Source: Igneacidithiobacillus copahuensis
Lineage (GTDB): Bacteria > Pseudomonadota > Gammaproteobacteria > Acidithiobacillales > Acidithiobacillaceae
Reading direction: 5' to 3'
Length of the DNA stretch: 64,000 nucleotides
Assembly (NCBI RefSeq): GCF_018854015.1
Contig: NZ_JAAXYO010000016.1
Location: 13,531-77,530, forward strand
The translations under genes were made by a program, and so were the position numbers. This document shows, piece after piece, positions 43,616 to 52,180 of the stretch. Below the pieces are notes generated by a model that ran no database searches, was not told where the DNA came from, and saw only the letters and a program-made list of their open reading frames with translations. Positions within the stretch are counted from its first letter, which is position 1. Each line of letters begins with the position of its first letter.

Positions 43616-44113
43616 ATGTACCAAAACGATTCTGCAATGTTCCGCGTTCGTGGCCAGGGTGGCGGGCGCGCCGGTGGCGATCCTGCCCGAGCCGCCCGGC
43701 ACCAGCACGATCAAGCGGTGTTTCACCGTCTGCTGGCCCTGCACGAGCAGATCGAACGCGACCTGGAGTTGTTGCCCAATGGCGTGCGTGCCCGCACCCG
43801 GTCCAACAATCCCGAAATCGTCGCGCTGTTGCACGACCATGTCCCCTCGATGAAGCAGCGGCTGGAAGAAAATTTTGGCCTGCGCTTCTGGGACCCGGCC
43901 TTCGCCGAGCTCTTTGCCCAGCACGACAAGATCCATATGGAGCTCACCCTGCTGCCGGATGGTGTACTGATCGAGGAGACCAGCGAAGATCCGAATGTGG
44001 TCGAACTCATCCAGGCCCATGGCCAGATCATCAATCTCTTCGTTGCCAAAGGCGGCGCCCAGGCACAGCAGGAGAGCCCGTTGCCGGATGCCTATCGGCG
44101 CGTGCTGGCCTGA
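43616..44113 (+). CDS. Uncharacterised protein with an internal His-containing duplication
   Basis: A 165-aa soluble protein without signal peptide; a Gly/Arg-rich start (residues 9-22) precedes two similar 41-residue units. Unit 1 (36-76) and unit 2 (96-136) align without gaps at an offset of 60 residues: F36/F96, H43/H103, LLPNGV/LLPDGV (53-57/113-117), S63/S123, P66/P126, H75/H135. The repeated His pairs suggest metal or haem binding. No family name can be given. AAGGAGA precedes the start. The flavoprotein gene follows at 43 bp and an FNR box lies upstream. Confidence 0.75.
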   Translation: MYQNDSAMFRVRGQGGGRAGGDPARAARHQHDQAVFHRLLALHEQIERDLELLPNGVRARTRSNNPEIVALLHDHVPSMKQRLEENFGLRFWDPAFAELFAQHDKIHMELTLLPDGVLIEETSEDPNVVELIQAHGQIINLFVAKGGAQAQQESPLPDAYRRVLA

Positions 44114-44156
44114 GCTATCCTGATCAAAAGCATCGGTAGCATCACAGGAGGATTGT

Positions 44157-45299
44157 ATGGCCCAATTTACCCTCATTGGTAGTGGCTTTGGCGGCCTGAC
44201 GGCCGTGCGCGAGCTGCGCCGCCGCGCCCCCGACGCAGAGATCCGTCTCGTCGCCCCCAAGCCGGAGTTCATTTACTACCCCAGTCTCATCTGGGTTCCG
44301 ACCGGTCTGCGCCAGGGCGAGGAACTGCGCATCGACCTGCGCGACTTCTTCCAGCGCCAACGGGTGGAGTTCGTTGCCGACACGGTGCAATCCATCAATG
44401 CCCAAGGACAAGTGGAACTGGAATCCGGCGCCAGTCTGCAACAGGATGCCCTGATCATTGCCGCCGGCGGACGCGGCCTGCGCAAGCTGCCGGGGATCGA
44501 ACACAGTCTCGCCATCTGCGATGGCATCGAGACCGCGCAACAGATTCGCGAGCGCCTGCAGAGCATGGCCGGTGGCAAGATTGCCTTCGGCTTTGCCGGT
44601 AATCCCCAGGAACCGGGTGCCGTACGCGGCGGCCCCATCTTCGAGCTGCTCTTCGGGATCGACACCTACCTACGCCGTCAGGGCAATCGCGAAAAATTCA
44701 CCCTGACCTTCTTCAATCCCATGCGCGAGCCGGGTAATCGTCTCGGTGTCGATGCCGTCGCGGGATTGTTGGCGGAGATGGAAAAACGCCAGATTCGCAC
44801 CCACCTCGGCCACAAAATTACCGGCTTCGATGCCCAACAGGTGCACACCGAGGGGGGCGACATCGATGCCGATCTGATCCTCTTCATGCCCGGTATGACC
44901 GGCCCGGCCTTTGCGGCCAACAGTGCCCTGCCGCTGTCGGCGGGCGGTTTCCTGCAGGCCGACAATCACTGTCAGGTTCCTGGCCTGCCCGGGGTCTATG
45001 TGGTGGGGGATGCGGCATCCTACGGTGACAGTCCGGACTGGCTACCCAAACAGGGACACAGCGCCGATCTCCAGGCTAAGACTGCGGTGCACAATGCCCT
45101 TCGCCATGTGCAAGGACAAGCGGCCGACCAGAGCTTCCGCCAGGAACTTATCTGCATCGTCGACAGTCTCGACGGCGGCAACCTCGTATTTCGCAACCCC
45201 AATACGGCCCGCGTCGTCCCCGGCTCCTGGTGGCATCTGGCCAAGCGCGCCTTTGAATGGCGCTATCTGGCCCCCTATCGCCCCCGTTCTGCCGGGTAA
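44157..45299 (+). CDS. Sulfide:quinone oxidoreductase-like FAD flavoprotein
   Basis: A 380-aa protein of the two-dinucleotide-binding-domain flavoprotein family, most like SQR/NDH-2. It has the N-terminal FAD site LIGSGFGGLTAVREL, FIYYPSLIWVPTG, and the second FAD contact GVYVVGDAA. Cysteines occur only at C121, C272 and C333. C121 and C333 are near two conserved SQR cysteines, but the central one (in a GASCFGPAYE-like motif in canonical SQR) is R157 here (GAVRGGPIFE). It may thus reduce quinone with sulfide by an altered mechanism, or use another donor. It is co-transcribed with the 165-aa protein. Confidence 0.8.
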   Translation: MAQFTLIGSGFGGLTAVRELRRRAPDAEIRLVAPKPEFIYYPSLIWVPTGLRQGEELRIDLRDFFQRQRVEFVADTVQSINAQGQVELESGASLQQDALIIAAGGRGLRKLPGIEHSLAICDGIETAQQIRERLQSMAGGKIAFGFAGNPQEPGAVRGGPIFELLFGIDTYLRRQGNREKFTLTFFNPMREPGNRLGVDAVAGLLAEMEKRQIRTHLGHKITGFDAQQVHTEGGDIDADLILFMPGMTGPAFAANSALPLSAGGFLQADNHCQVPGLPGVYVVGDAASYGDSPDWLPKQGHSADLQAKTAVHNALRHVQGQAADQSFRQELICIVDSLDGGNLVFRNPNTARVVPGSWWHLAKRAFEWRYLAPYRPRSAG

Positions 45300-46447
45300 A
45301 CCCGCCCCTTCCAGGCACCACCCCGCCCGCCGTAGTGACGACGGGCGGAGTCCAAAGTCATCAGGGTATACAGCCAGGCGGCCGGCTGTAATGTCAGCAC
45401 CCAAAGCGGAGAAAGCCGATAATCGCGCAGGGTCGGCCAGAACATCCGCCAGGAGAGTAACAGGCTGGCCAGGGATAGTCCCCAAACCCAGGCTTGGTCG
45501 TAGGCAAGCCCGACGAGCAATAGCACCCAAGGCAGCAGATACAGAAAGAGCATACTCAACGTGGCAATGAGCAGGCGCGACGGGCGAAAATCGAGTTGCA
45601 CATAGGCGGAGCGCGTCACCATCCCCCAGATTTCCTGCAGGCGGGTATAGCGCCGCAGGCTGGCACTATGATCGGCAAGTCCCAGCCAGATAGGCCCCTG
45701 TGCCTTGAGTTGCGCGGCCAAGGTGCAGTCGTCGATGAGCGCGCCACGCATCGCCTGCAGCCCGCCGCTTGCCGTCAACGCTGCGCCTGCCACCAGCATG
45801 CATCCCCCCGCCGCGCCGGCGAGCTTACGTCGCGGGTCATTGACCCAGGGGAAGGGATACAGCTTCTGAAAAAAGAACAGAAAAGGCGGAATGAGCCAGC
45901 GCTCCCACAAAGTCTGACAGGAAAGACGCACCATGAGTGAGACCAAAACACGCTTTTCCGTCACCGCTTTGGCGACGAGGGCGCGCAAGACCAGCGGCGC
46001 ATGTACGATATCGCCATCGGTAAACCAGAGGTAGGGTACGGCGCCAGCCGCCTCCACCCCTTGCGACATCGCCCAGACCTTACCCGCCCAGCCTGCCGGG
46101 AGGTCTTTTCCGCGCAGGACCGTCAGCCGCGATGCAGCATCCAGTTCTGCCGCAGCAGACTGCGCCAGATCCGCAGTACCGTCGGCACTTTGGTCATCAA
46201 TGACGATCAGTCGCAGTTCGCCGGGATAGTCCTGGCCAAGAATCCCGCGCACGCAGGCAGCAATTCCGGCCGCCTCGTTCCGTGCGGGGACCACGGCAGT
46301 GACTGCCGGCCACTGTGCAATTTCCGCGGCGGTAAGGCGTTGGTCCGCTAGCCAAAATCCTCCCCGCGCCAGATACAGGACAACCCACGCCAGAAAAACC
46401 GCGATCGCAAAGCCCAGCAGCATCAGGCATTGCCACCAATCCGCCAT
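45275..46447 (-). CDS. hpnB: Hopanoid-associated glycosyltransferase HpnB
   Basis: A 390-aa family 2 glycosyltransferase with an N-terminal helix, GT-A domain (TAVVPARNEAAGI, LIVIDDQSADGT, WFTDGDIVH) and C-terminal membrane segments, matching HpnB of hopanoid gene sets. It probably adds a sugar to a hopanoid or related lipid. GAGGCGG supports the start at 46447. It overlaps pilU by 25 bases and, convergently, the flavoprotein gene by 25. Confidence 0.85.
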   Translation of the reverse strand: MADWWQCLMLLGFAIAVFLAWVVLYLARGGFWLADQRLTAAEIAQWPAVTAVVPARNEAAGIAACVRGILGQDYPGELRLIVIDDQSADGTADLAQSAAAELDAASRLTVLRGKDLPAGWAGKVWAMSQGVEAAGAVPYLWFTDGDIVHAPLVLRALVAKAVTEKRVLVSLMVRLSCQTLWERWLIPPFLFFFQKLYPFPWVNDPRRKLAGAAGGCMLVAGAALTASGGLQAMRGALIDDCTLAAQLKAQGPIWLGLADHSASLRRYTRLQEIWGMVTRSAYVQLDFRPSRLLIATLSMLFLYLLPWVLLLVGLAYDQAWVWGLSLASLLLSWRMFWPTLRDYRLSPLWVLTLQPAAWLYTLMTLDSARRHYGGRGGAWKGRVYPAERGR

Positions 46448-47559
46448 TGGGTCGCCGCCTCGGCTTTGGAACCCGGGTCCTCCAGACCACGCTTCATGCA
46501 CTCCATTTTGATGGCCAAGCGCAAATCATTCTGGGAATCGGCGCCACGGATGGCATCCTCGTATTCGATCATGCCGTCCATATATAGCTTCACCAGCGAC
46601 TGATCGAAAGTCTGCATGCCGACATCGTTGGGCCGGGCCATGGCGTCCTTCAACAGGCCGACTTCCCCGCGATAGATGAGATCGGCAATTGTCGGCGTAT
46701 TGATCAGCACTTCCATTGCCGCAATTCGTCCTGATCGGCCCTTGAGGGGGAGAAGACGCTGCGATACCACCGCCTTGAGGTTGAGGGAAAGATCCATGAG
46801 CAACTGCCGTTTACGCTCTTCCGGGAAGAAATTGATGATGCGCTCCACCGCCTGATTGGCATTGTTGGCATGCAAGGTAGACATACACAGATGGCCGGTT
46901 TCGGCATAGGCCACCGCATGTTCCATGGTAGCGCGGCTGCGCACTTCGCCGATCAGGATGACGTCGGGGGCCTCACGCAGGGCGTTTTCCAGGGCGTTCT
47001 CGTAACTCAGAGTATCAATACCGACTTCGCGCTGATTGACGATCGACTTGATATTTTTGTGGAGATACTCAATGGGATCTTCAATGGTCAGTATGTGCCC
47101 TGCCGAACTGGCATTGCGATGTTGCAGCATGGACGCCAGGGAGGTGCTTTTTCCGGAGCCGGTAGCCCCCACAAAAAGCACCAAGCCGCGGGAGGTCATC
47201 GCCAATTCCTTCAGAATCGGCGGCATGTGCAGCTGATCCAAGGTCGGGATCTGCGTCTTGATGGCACGGATAACGAAGGATATTTCATTTCTCTGAAAAA
47301 ATCCGTTGACGCGAAACCTACCCACACCCGGGATGGACAAGGCGAGATTGGCCTCCTTTTCGTGCTGGAAATCCTGCAGTCGTTCCAGACCGAGGATCTC
47401 CTTCGCGAGCGCCAGACTTTGGCCGGGTTTCAGGGGCTCGTCGCTGACGGGAACGGCGCGTCCATCGATCTTCATCACCGGTGGCGAGCCAACCGTAAAA
47501 TACAGATCGGAACCGTTTTTCTCCATCATCAACCGTAACAGGTCATCAAGCACTGGCAT
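46423..47559 (-). CDS. pilU: Twitching motility ATPase PilU
   Basis: A 378-aa hexameric retraction ATPase of type IV pili. Walker A GATGSGKST, Asp box ILTIEDPIEYLH, Walker B APDVILIGEVR and His box TLHANNANQA are present. Compared with PilT, it has the longer C-terminus typical of PilU. It lies 12 bp after pilT. Confidence 0.95.
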   Translation of the reverse strand: MPVLDDLLRLMMEKNGSDLYFTVGSPPVMKIDGRAVPVSDEPLKPGQSLALAKEILGLERLQDFQHEKEANLALSIPGVGRFRVNGFFQRNEISFVIRAIKTQIPTLDQLHMPPILKELAMTSRGLVLFVGATGSGKSTSLASMLQHRNASSAGHILTIEDPIEYLHKNIKSIVNQREVGIDTLSYENALENALREAPDVILIGEVRSRATMEHAVAYAETGHLCMSTLHANNANQAVERIINFFPEERKRQLLMDLSLNLKAVVSQRLLPLKGRSGRIAAMEVLINTPTIADLIYRGEVGLLKDAMARPNDVGMQTFDQSLVKLYMDGMIEYEDAIRGADSQNDLRLAIKMECMKRGLEDPGSKAEAATQWRIGGNA

Positions 47560-47571
47560 GGTCTTCTCCCA

Positions 47572-48630
47572 TCAAGCGACGTTGGCGAGGCTCTCTTTGT
47601 TCTGTGCCCGGCGCAGCGCATCGTCACGGCTGATCTTGTGCGCGCGGACCAGGGCAAGCAAACACTGATCAAGGGTCTGCATCCCCTGATTCTGACCTGT
47701 CTGGATGACGGAATACATCTGCGCCACCTTGTTTTCCCGAATCAGATTGCGGATCGCCGGGTTGGCAATCATGATCTCGTGCGCCGCCACCCGCCCACGA
47801 TGGTCTGCGGTCGGGATGAGGGTTTGCGCGATCACCGCGCGCAGGGACTCCGAGAGCATGGCTCGCACCATATCCTTCTCCCCGCCAGGGAAGGAATCGA
47901 TGATACGGTCGATGGTCTTTGGAGCAGAGCTGGTGTGCAGGGTACCGAATACGACATGCCCGGTCTCGGCTGCGGTCAGCGCCAAACGCATGGTTTCGAG
48001 GTCGCGCAACTCACCCACCAGAATCACATCTGGATCCTCACGCAGGGCAGAGCGCAAGGCGTTTTCAAAGGATTTTGTGTTAGGCCCGACCTCACGCTGG
48101 TTGATCAGACACTTGTTGGGGGTATGCAGAAACTCGATCGGATCTTCGATGGTAATGATATGATCCTGACGATGATTATTGATGTGGTTCACCATGGCCG
48201 CCAGGGTAGTCGACTTACCCGATCCCGTCGGGCCGGTCACCAGCACCAGTCCCCGCGGCACGTCGATGATCTCTTTGAATACCGTCGGCGCATTCAGCTC
48301 TTCCAGACTGAGGACCTTGGCGGGAATAGTACGAAACGCCGCGGCGGGGCCGCGATCCTGCTGAAAGGCGTTGATACGAAAGCGTGCCACCTGCGGGACG
48401 TCGATGGCGAAGTCGATTTCCAGATTCTCTTCATACCATTTCCGCTGCGCGTCGTTCATGATGTCGTAGATCATGGCATGCACGATCTCTTTGCTAAGAG
48501 GTGGCACGTTGACGGGTTTGATCTCGCCATTGATGCGCACCATGGGGGGCAGACCAGCGGAAACGTGGATATCGGACGCGTTGTTTTTTACCGCAAAACC
48601 GAGCAGATCGGTCACATCCATTTGGCTCAT
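47572..48630 (-). CDS. pilT: Twitching motility ATPase PilT
   Basis: A 352-aa pilus-retraction motor. Walker A GPTGSGKST, HIITIEDPIEFLH, DPDVILVGELRD, TLHTSSAPKT and the C-terminal AIRNLIRE motif essential for retraction are all present. AAGGAAG fixes the start at 48630. It is divergent from yggS, as in Pseudomonas and many gammaproteobacteria. Confidence 0.96.
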   Translation of the reverse strand: MSQMDVTDLLGFAVKNNASDIHVSAGLPPMVRINGEIKPVNVPPLSKEIVHAMIYDIMNDAQRKWYEENLEIDFAIDVPQVARFRINAFQQDRGPAAAFRTIPAKVLSLEELNAPTVFKEIIDVPRGLVLVTGPTGSGKSTTLAAMVNHINNHRQDHIITIEDPIEFLHTPNKCLINQREVGPNTKSFENALRSALREDPDVILVGELRDLETMRLALTAAETGHVVFGTLHTSSAPKTIDRIIDSFPGGEKDMVRAMLSESLRAVIAQTLIPTADHRGRVAAHEIMIANPAIRNLIRENKVAQMYSVIQTGQNQGMQTLDQCLLALVRAHKISRDDALRRAQNKESLANVA

Positions 48631-48709
48631 CTGCGACTTCCTTGTTTGGGCAACCAGCGATAGGCCATTACTATAGGCGATCTTCCAGATTCCGCCCAAA
48701 GAGAGTTGA

Positions 48710-49372
48710 ATGGACCTTTCGCAACGCCTGCAGCAGATACAAGAAGAACTTCGCAGCCATGCGCCCTGCCGTCTCCTGGCGGTCAGCAAAACGGTGCCAG
48801 CTGAGCGTATGCGCGCCGCCTACGCACTGGGCCTGCGCCATTTTGGGGAGAATTATCTGCAGGAGGCCCTGGGCAAGATGGCGACCCTGGCGGATCTGGA
48901 AATCTGCTGGCACTTCATTGGCCGCATCCAGCGCAACAAAACCGGCGAGATCGCTCGCCACTTTGACTGGGTGGAGAGTGTCGATCGCAGCCTTCTCGTC
49001 GAGCGTCTGGATCGCGAGCGGGCTGGACTCCCACCTCTGCAGGTCTTGATCGAGGTTGCCATCAGCGGCGAGGAGAGTAAAGGCGGTTGTGCGATAGAAG
49101 GCATTTTTTCCTTGGCGGAACAGATTGTCGCCAGCGCCAATCTGCGGTTCCGCGGCCTGATGGCTCTGGCACATCCCGATCCTCATGTGGCTGCCCGGAA
49201 TTTTGCGCAGCTAAGTGAATCTTATGAACAATTGCAGAGACATTTTCCCGCAGAGCAGATCGACACTCTTTCCATGGGCACCTCAGGCGACTATCCTGAA
49301 GCTTTGGCCCACGGGGCCACGGAAATTCGACTGGGGACCGTGCTGTTTGGCAGTCGTCCCAAGGAGCAATGA
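48710..49372 (+). CDS. yggS: PLP homeostasis protein (YggS/PLPBP family)
   Basis: A 220-aa pyridoxal-phosphate-binding protein. The PLP lysine motif LLAVSKTVPAERM, HFGENYLQEA, WHFIGRIQRNK and the phosphate-binding SMGTSGDYPEA are conserved. It controls PLP and amino-acid balance rather than catalysis. It begins the yggS-proC-yggT operon. Confidence 0.95.
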   Translation: MDLSQRLQQIQEELRSHAPCRLLAVSKTVPAERMRAAYALGLRHFGENYLQEALGKMATLADLEICWHFIGRIQRNKTGEIARHFDWVESVDRSLLVERLDRERAGLPPLQVLIEVAISGEESKGGCAIEGIFSLAEQIVASANLRFRGLMALAHPDPHVAARNFAQLSESYEQLQRHFPAEQIDTLSMGTSGDYPEALAHGATEIRLGTVLFGSRPKEQ

Positions 49373-50194
49373 TTGCAGCAGCAGATTATCTTTCTCGGAG
49401 CGGGCAACATGGCCCGCGCTCTCATCGCCGGCCTCTGCAACCATGGTTTTCCCGCGCAGCAGATCCAGGTCCACGCCCCCCATCCGCAGCGCCGCGACGC
49501 CTTGGCTGCGGAGTTCGGGGTACAGAGCTTAGCTGCCGAGCCATGCCCCCTGCCGCCAGAAGCCATAGTCGTATACGCCGCCAAGCCCAAACAGATGCGG
49601 GCAATACTTACGGCCTGGGCGCACGAACTGCGCGCTGCCAGAGTCTTGTTGATCTCGGTTGCTGCCGGCGTTCGCCTCAGTTCGTTACAGGCGCTGGTAC
49701 CCGAAGTGGACGTCGTCCGGGTCATGCCCAATACCCCCACGCAGATTGGCGCTGGCGCAAGCACTCTTTATGCGCCAGCAGAGCTCGACACCGCGCGTCG
49801 CCAACAGGCGGAAAAATTGGTGCAGAGCACGGGATTGGCAGAGTGGTTGCCAGATGAAGAGAGTATGGACATGGCCACCGCCCTCGCCGGGAGTGGTCCC
49901 GCCTATGTGTTTCTCTTTCTGGAAGCGCTGGAGGATGCCGCCGTGGCTGGCGGACTGTATCGTGATCAGGCCCGCCGCCTGGCCATTGCCACCCTGCGCG
50001 GGGCGGCGGAACTCGCGCAGCAGAGCGATCTGGCACCGGCCTTGCTCCGCCACCAGGTCACCAGTCCCGGGGGGACGACGGCGGCGGGGCTCAGCGCCTG
50101 GGAGGAAGGCCTGCGGCCTCTCGCCAAACGTGCCCTGGATGCTGCCAGTCGGCGTAGTCAGGAGCTCGCCGCACTCCTGGCAGAAGAGCTCTGA
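49373..50194 (+). CDS. proC: Pyrroline-5-carboxylate reductase
   Basis: A 273-aa NAD(P)H enzyme for the last step of proline synthesis. The nucleotide-binding FLGAGNMARALIAGL, VRVMPNTPTQIGAGA and the GSGPAYVFLFLEALEDAAVAGGL motif are present. It starts with TTG at 49373 immediately after the yggS stop; AAGGAG six bases upstream supports this. No ATG exists in frame near the conserved N-terminus. Confidence 0.95.
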   Translation: MQQQIIFLGAGNMARALIAGLCNHGFPAQQIQVHAPHPQRRDALAAEFGVQSLAAEPCPLPPEAIVVYAAKPKQMRAILTAWAHELRAARVLLISVAAGVRLSSLQALVPEVDVVRVMPNTPTQIGAGASTLYAPAELDTARRQQAEKLVQSTGLAEWLPDEESMDMATALAGSGPAYVFLFLEALEDAAVAGGLYRDQARRLAIATLRGAAELAQQSDLAPALLRHQVTSPGGTTAAGLSAWEEGLRPLAKRALDAASRRSQELAALLAEEL

Positions 50195-50196
50195 AG

Positions 50197-50466
50197 ATGC
50201 TGCTCTTCGATCTCTATCGCCTGCTGGATTTTGCCCTGACCTTGTTGCTCTTGGCCATTTTTATCCGCGCCATCCTCTCTTGGGTGCAACCCAATCCTTA
50301 CAATCCAGTCGTGCGTTTTCTCGACCGCGTGACCGATCCCATCCTGCGCCCACTGCAGCAGCATCTACCGCCTCTGGGCGGCATCGATCTCAGCCCGCTG
50401 GTGGCCATGCTGCTCATCGAAGCGGCCAAGATGCTTCTGCATCGCCTGTTTTTTGGTGGTTTCTAA
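50197..50466 (+). CDS. YggT-family membrane protein
   Basis: An 89-aa protein with two hydrophobic helices and the YggT signature FIRAILSWVQPNPYNPVVRFLDRVTDPILRP-like region (seen at residues 22-52). This family is linked to membrane or cell-division functions. It starts 2 bases after proC in the conserved yggS-proC-yggT order. Confidence 0.92.
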   Translation: MLLFDLYRLLDFALTLLLLAIFIRAILSWVQPNPYNPVVRFLDRVTDPILRPLQQHLPPLGGIDLSPLVAMLLIEAAKMLLHRLFFGGF

Positions 50467-50503
50467 TATCCTCTTTCCGGTTTGACCTTTTTGGACCAAG
50501 ATC

Positions 50504-51439
50504 ATGACACACCCTTCCCTGGAAGAAATTCTCGAAATCTTTTCCCTCCCCTTCAACGATCTCCTGTTTCGCGCCCAACAGGTGCATCGAGCGCACTTTG
50601 CGCCGAATGCCGTGCAATGTTCCACGCTTCTGTCGATCAAGACCGGGGCCTGCCCAGAGGACTGCGGCTACTGCGCGCAAAGCGTGCATCATGAGGCCAA
50701 ACTGCCGGTCACCCCGCTGCTGCCTCTGGCAGACGTGCTCGAAGCCGCACAAGCCGCCAAGGACGCGGGGGCGCAGCGTTTCTGCATGGGCGCGGCCTGG
50801 CGCAGCCCGCATGAACGGGACCTGGAGAAAGTGGCAGAGATGGTGCGGGCAGTAAAAGAACTCGGCCTCGAAACCTGTGTCACCCTGGGGATGCTCAAAC
50901 CCGGGCAGGCGGAGCGCCTGCAGGCGGCGGGTCTGGACTACTACAATCATAATCTCGATACCTCGCCCGAGTTCTATGGGGAGGTGATTCACACCCGCAG
51001 TTACGACGAGCGGCTGGAGACTCTGGCGGCGGTACGTAACGCCGGGATCAAGGTCTGCAGCGGCGGCATCCTGGGTATGGGAGAAAGTCGGCGTGACCGT
51101 GCCCGCCTGCTGCAAAGCCTGGCCGCCCTGGAGCCAGCACCGGAAAGCATTCCTATCAACGCCCTGGTGCCTATTGCCGGTACCCCCCTCGCCGAGGCGG
51201 AACCCATCGACGAGATCGAATTCGTGCGCACCATTGCCGTGGCGCGCATTCTCTTTCCCAATAGTTACGTGCGCTTGGCCGCCGGTCGGGAAAAGATGAG
51301 CGACAGCCTGCAGGCGCTAGCTTTCCTTGCCGGCGCCAACAGCATTTTCCTGGGAGATCGTCTGCTGACTACCAACAACGCCAGCAGCGATCACGACGCC
51401 AGCCTCTTCGCCAAGCTCGGACTGTGCGCCGCCGGTTAA
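50504..51439 (+). CDS. bioB: Biotin synthase
   Basis: A 311-aa radical-SAM enzyme that inserts sulfur into dethiobiotin. The 4Fe-4S motif is C50-x3-C54-x2-C57 (GACPEDCGYCAQS). YYNHNLDTSPEFY and CSGGILGMGES are diagnostic. No other biotin genes are adjacent. Confidence 0.97.
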   Translation: MTHPSLEEILEIFSLPFNDLLFRAQQVHRAHFAPNAVQCSTLLSIKTGACPEDCGYCAQSVHHEAKLPVTPLLPLADVLEAAQAAKDAGAQRFCMGAAWRSPHERDLEKVAEMVRAVKELGLETCVTLGMLKPGQAERLQAAGLDYYNHNLDTSPEFYGEVIHTRSYDERLETLAAVRNAGIKVCSGGILGMGESRRDRARLLQSLAALEPAPESIPINALVPIAGTPLAEAEPIDEIEFVRTIAVARILFPNSYVRLAAGREKMSDSLQALAFLAGANSIFLGDRLLTTNNASSDHDASLFAKLGLCAAG

Positions 51440-51448
51440 GCAGCGGCG
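51427..51448 (+). terminator. Possible terminator of bioB
   Basis: A 6-bp CGCCGC/GCGGCG hairpin spans the bioB stop codon and is followed by TCCTGTCTT. The T content is low, so the call is weak. Confidence 0.35.
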
Positions 51449-51455
51449 TCCTGTC

Positions 51456-52001
51456 TTAGCCGTGGTCGCCAAAGGAGAGGGGGAAGGAGTAGGTAACTAG
51501 AGCTTCGTTCTCGCCAGGATCCTGATTGACGATGTAGGCATTGGAAATGTGCGCGATCTTCACCCCGAGGCGCCCGCCATTGGCAAACTGATAGGCGAGA
51601 CCCAATTCCAGGCGAAACTCGAAGATGCTGCCCAATTGCTTGCCATTGCCGGCGTCATAACCACCAAAGCCAAGAACGGGGGTCAAGACCCAACGATCCC
51701 AGGCGATGTCGGAATAAAAACCGGTATAGCCCATGAAGCCACCCCGGGTATTGGCCATCAGCCCCCATGCCGCACCGATACCGAATAGCTTGGATGCCGA
51801 CTGATACTCTACGTTGATCTCCGGCACGCGCGGATTCGGCCCAGAAATGGGGTGAATCCCCACCCCGTTGAACACCCCCACGCCGGCACTCAGATACGCC
51901 GGCCCGCCCTGGATCACATGCAAGCCCTCGGCGCTGGCAAAAGGTGCAAAAGCCAGCATAGCGGCACCTGCAAATAACATCTTCGGGGAAGAAATTCGCA
52001 T
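51456..52001 (-). CDS. PagL-like lipid A 3-O-deacylase (acyloxyacyl hydrolase family)
   Basis: A 181-aa outer-membrane protein with a signal peptide (1-24, ending SASA-like) and an eight-strand barrel pattern. The C-terminal motif HISNAYIVNQDPGEN gives H151 and S153 with a Glu about 12 residues on (E164 or E166), matching the catalytic His-Ser-Glu of PagL. It would remove a 3-O acyl chain from lipid A, remodelling the outer membrane. Overall similarity outside the motif looks limited, so the activity is a prediction. Confidence 0.7.
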   Translation of the reverse strand: MRISSPKMLFAGAAMLAFAPFASAEGLHVIQGGPAYLSAGVGVFNGVGIHPISGPNPRVPEINVEYQSASKLFGIGAAWGLMANTRGGFMGYTGFYSDIAWDRWVLTPVLGFGGYDAGNGKQLGSIFEFRLELGLAYQFANGGRLGVKIAHISNAYIVNQDPGENEALVTYSFPLSFGDHG

Positions 52002-52062
52002 CCTCTACTCCTTAGTCTCTGTTCAAAAATCACTTGCCCGTAGGCGCGCCATGCGCTACCTT

Positions 52063-52082
52063 ATCGACCGAACGGTCAGTAT
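52063..52082 (+). promoter_or_regulatory. TetR-type operator upstream of emrA
   Basis: GACCG-AA-CGGTC inverted repeat, extended to CAGTAT. It is identical at 15 of 20 positions to the site in front of the tetR gene at 55533-55552 (read in the opposite orientation). It is 98 bases from the emrA start. Confidence 0.6.
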
Positions 52083-52180
52083 GTCTTGTGTTACGAATTC
52101 CGTCAAAGATTCTAGCGCTGGACAGGCACCAAGACGGACAGAAGTGCCCTACGTATTGCTGCGGGAGAAGGGAAATCGCC

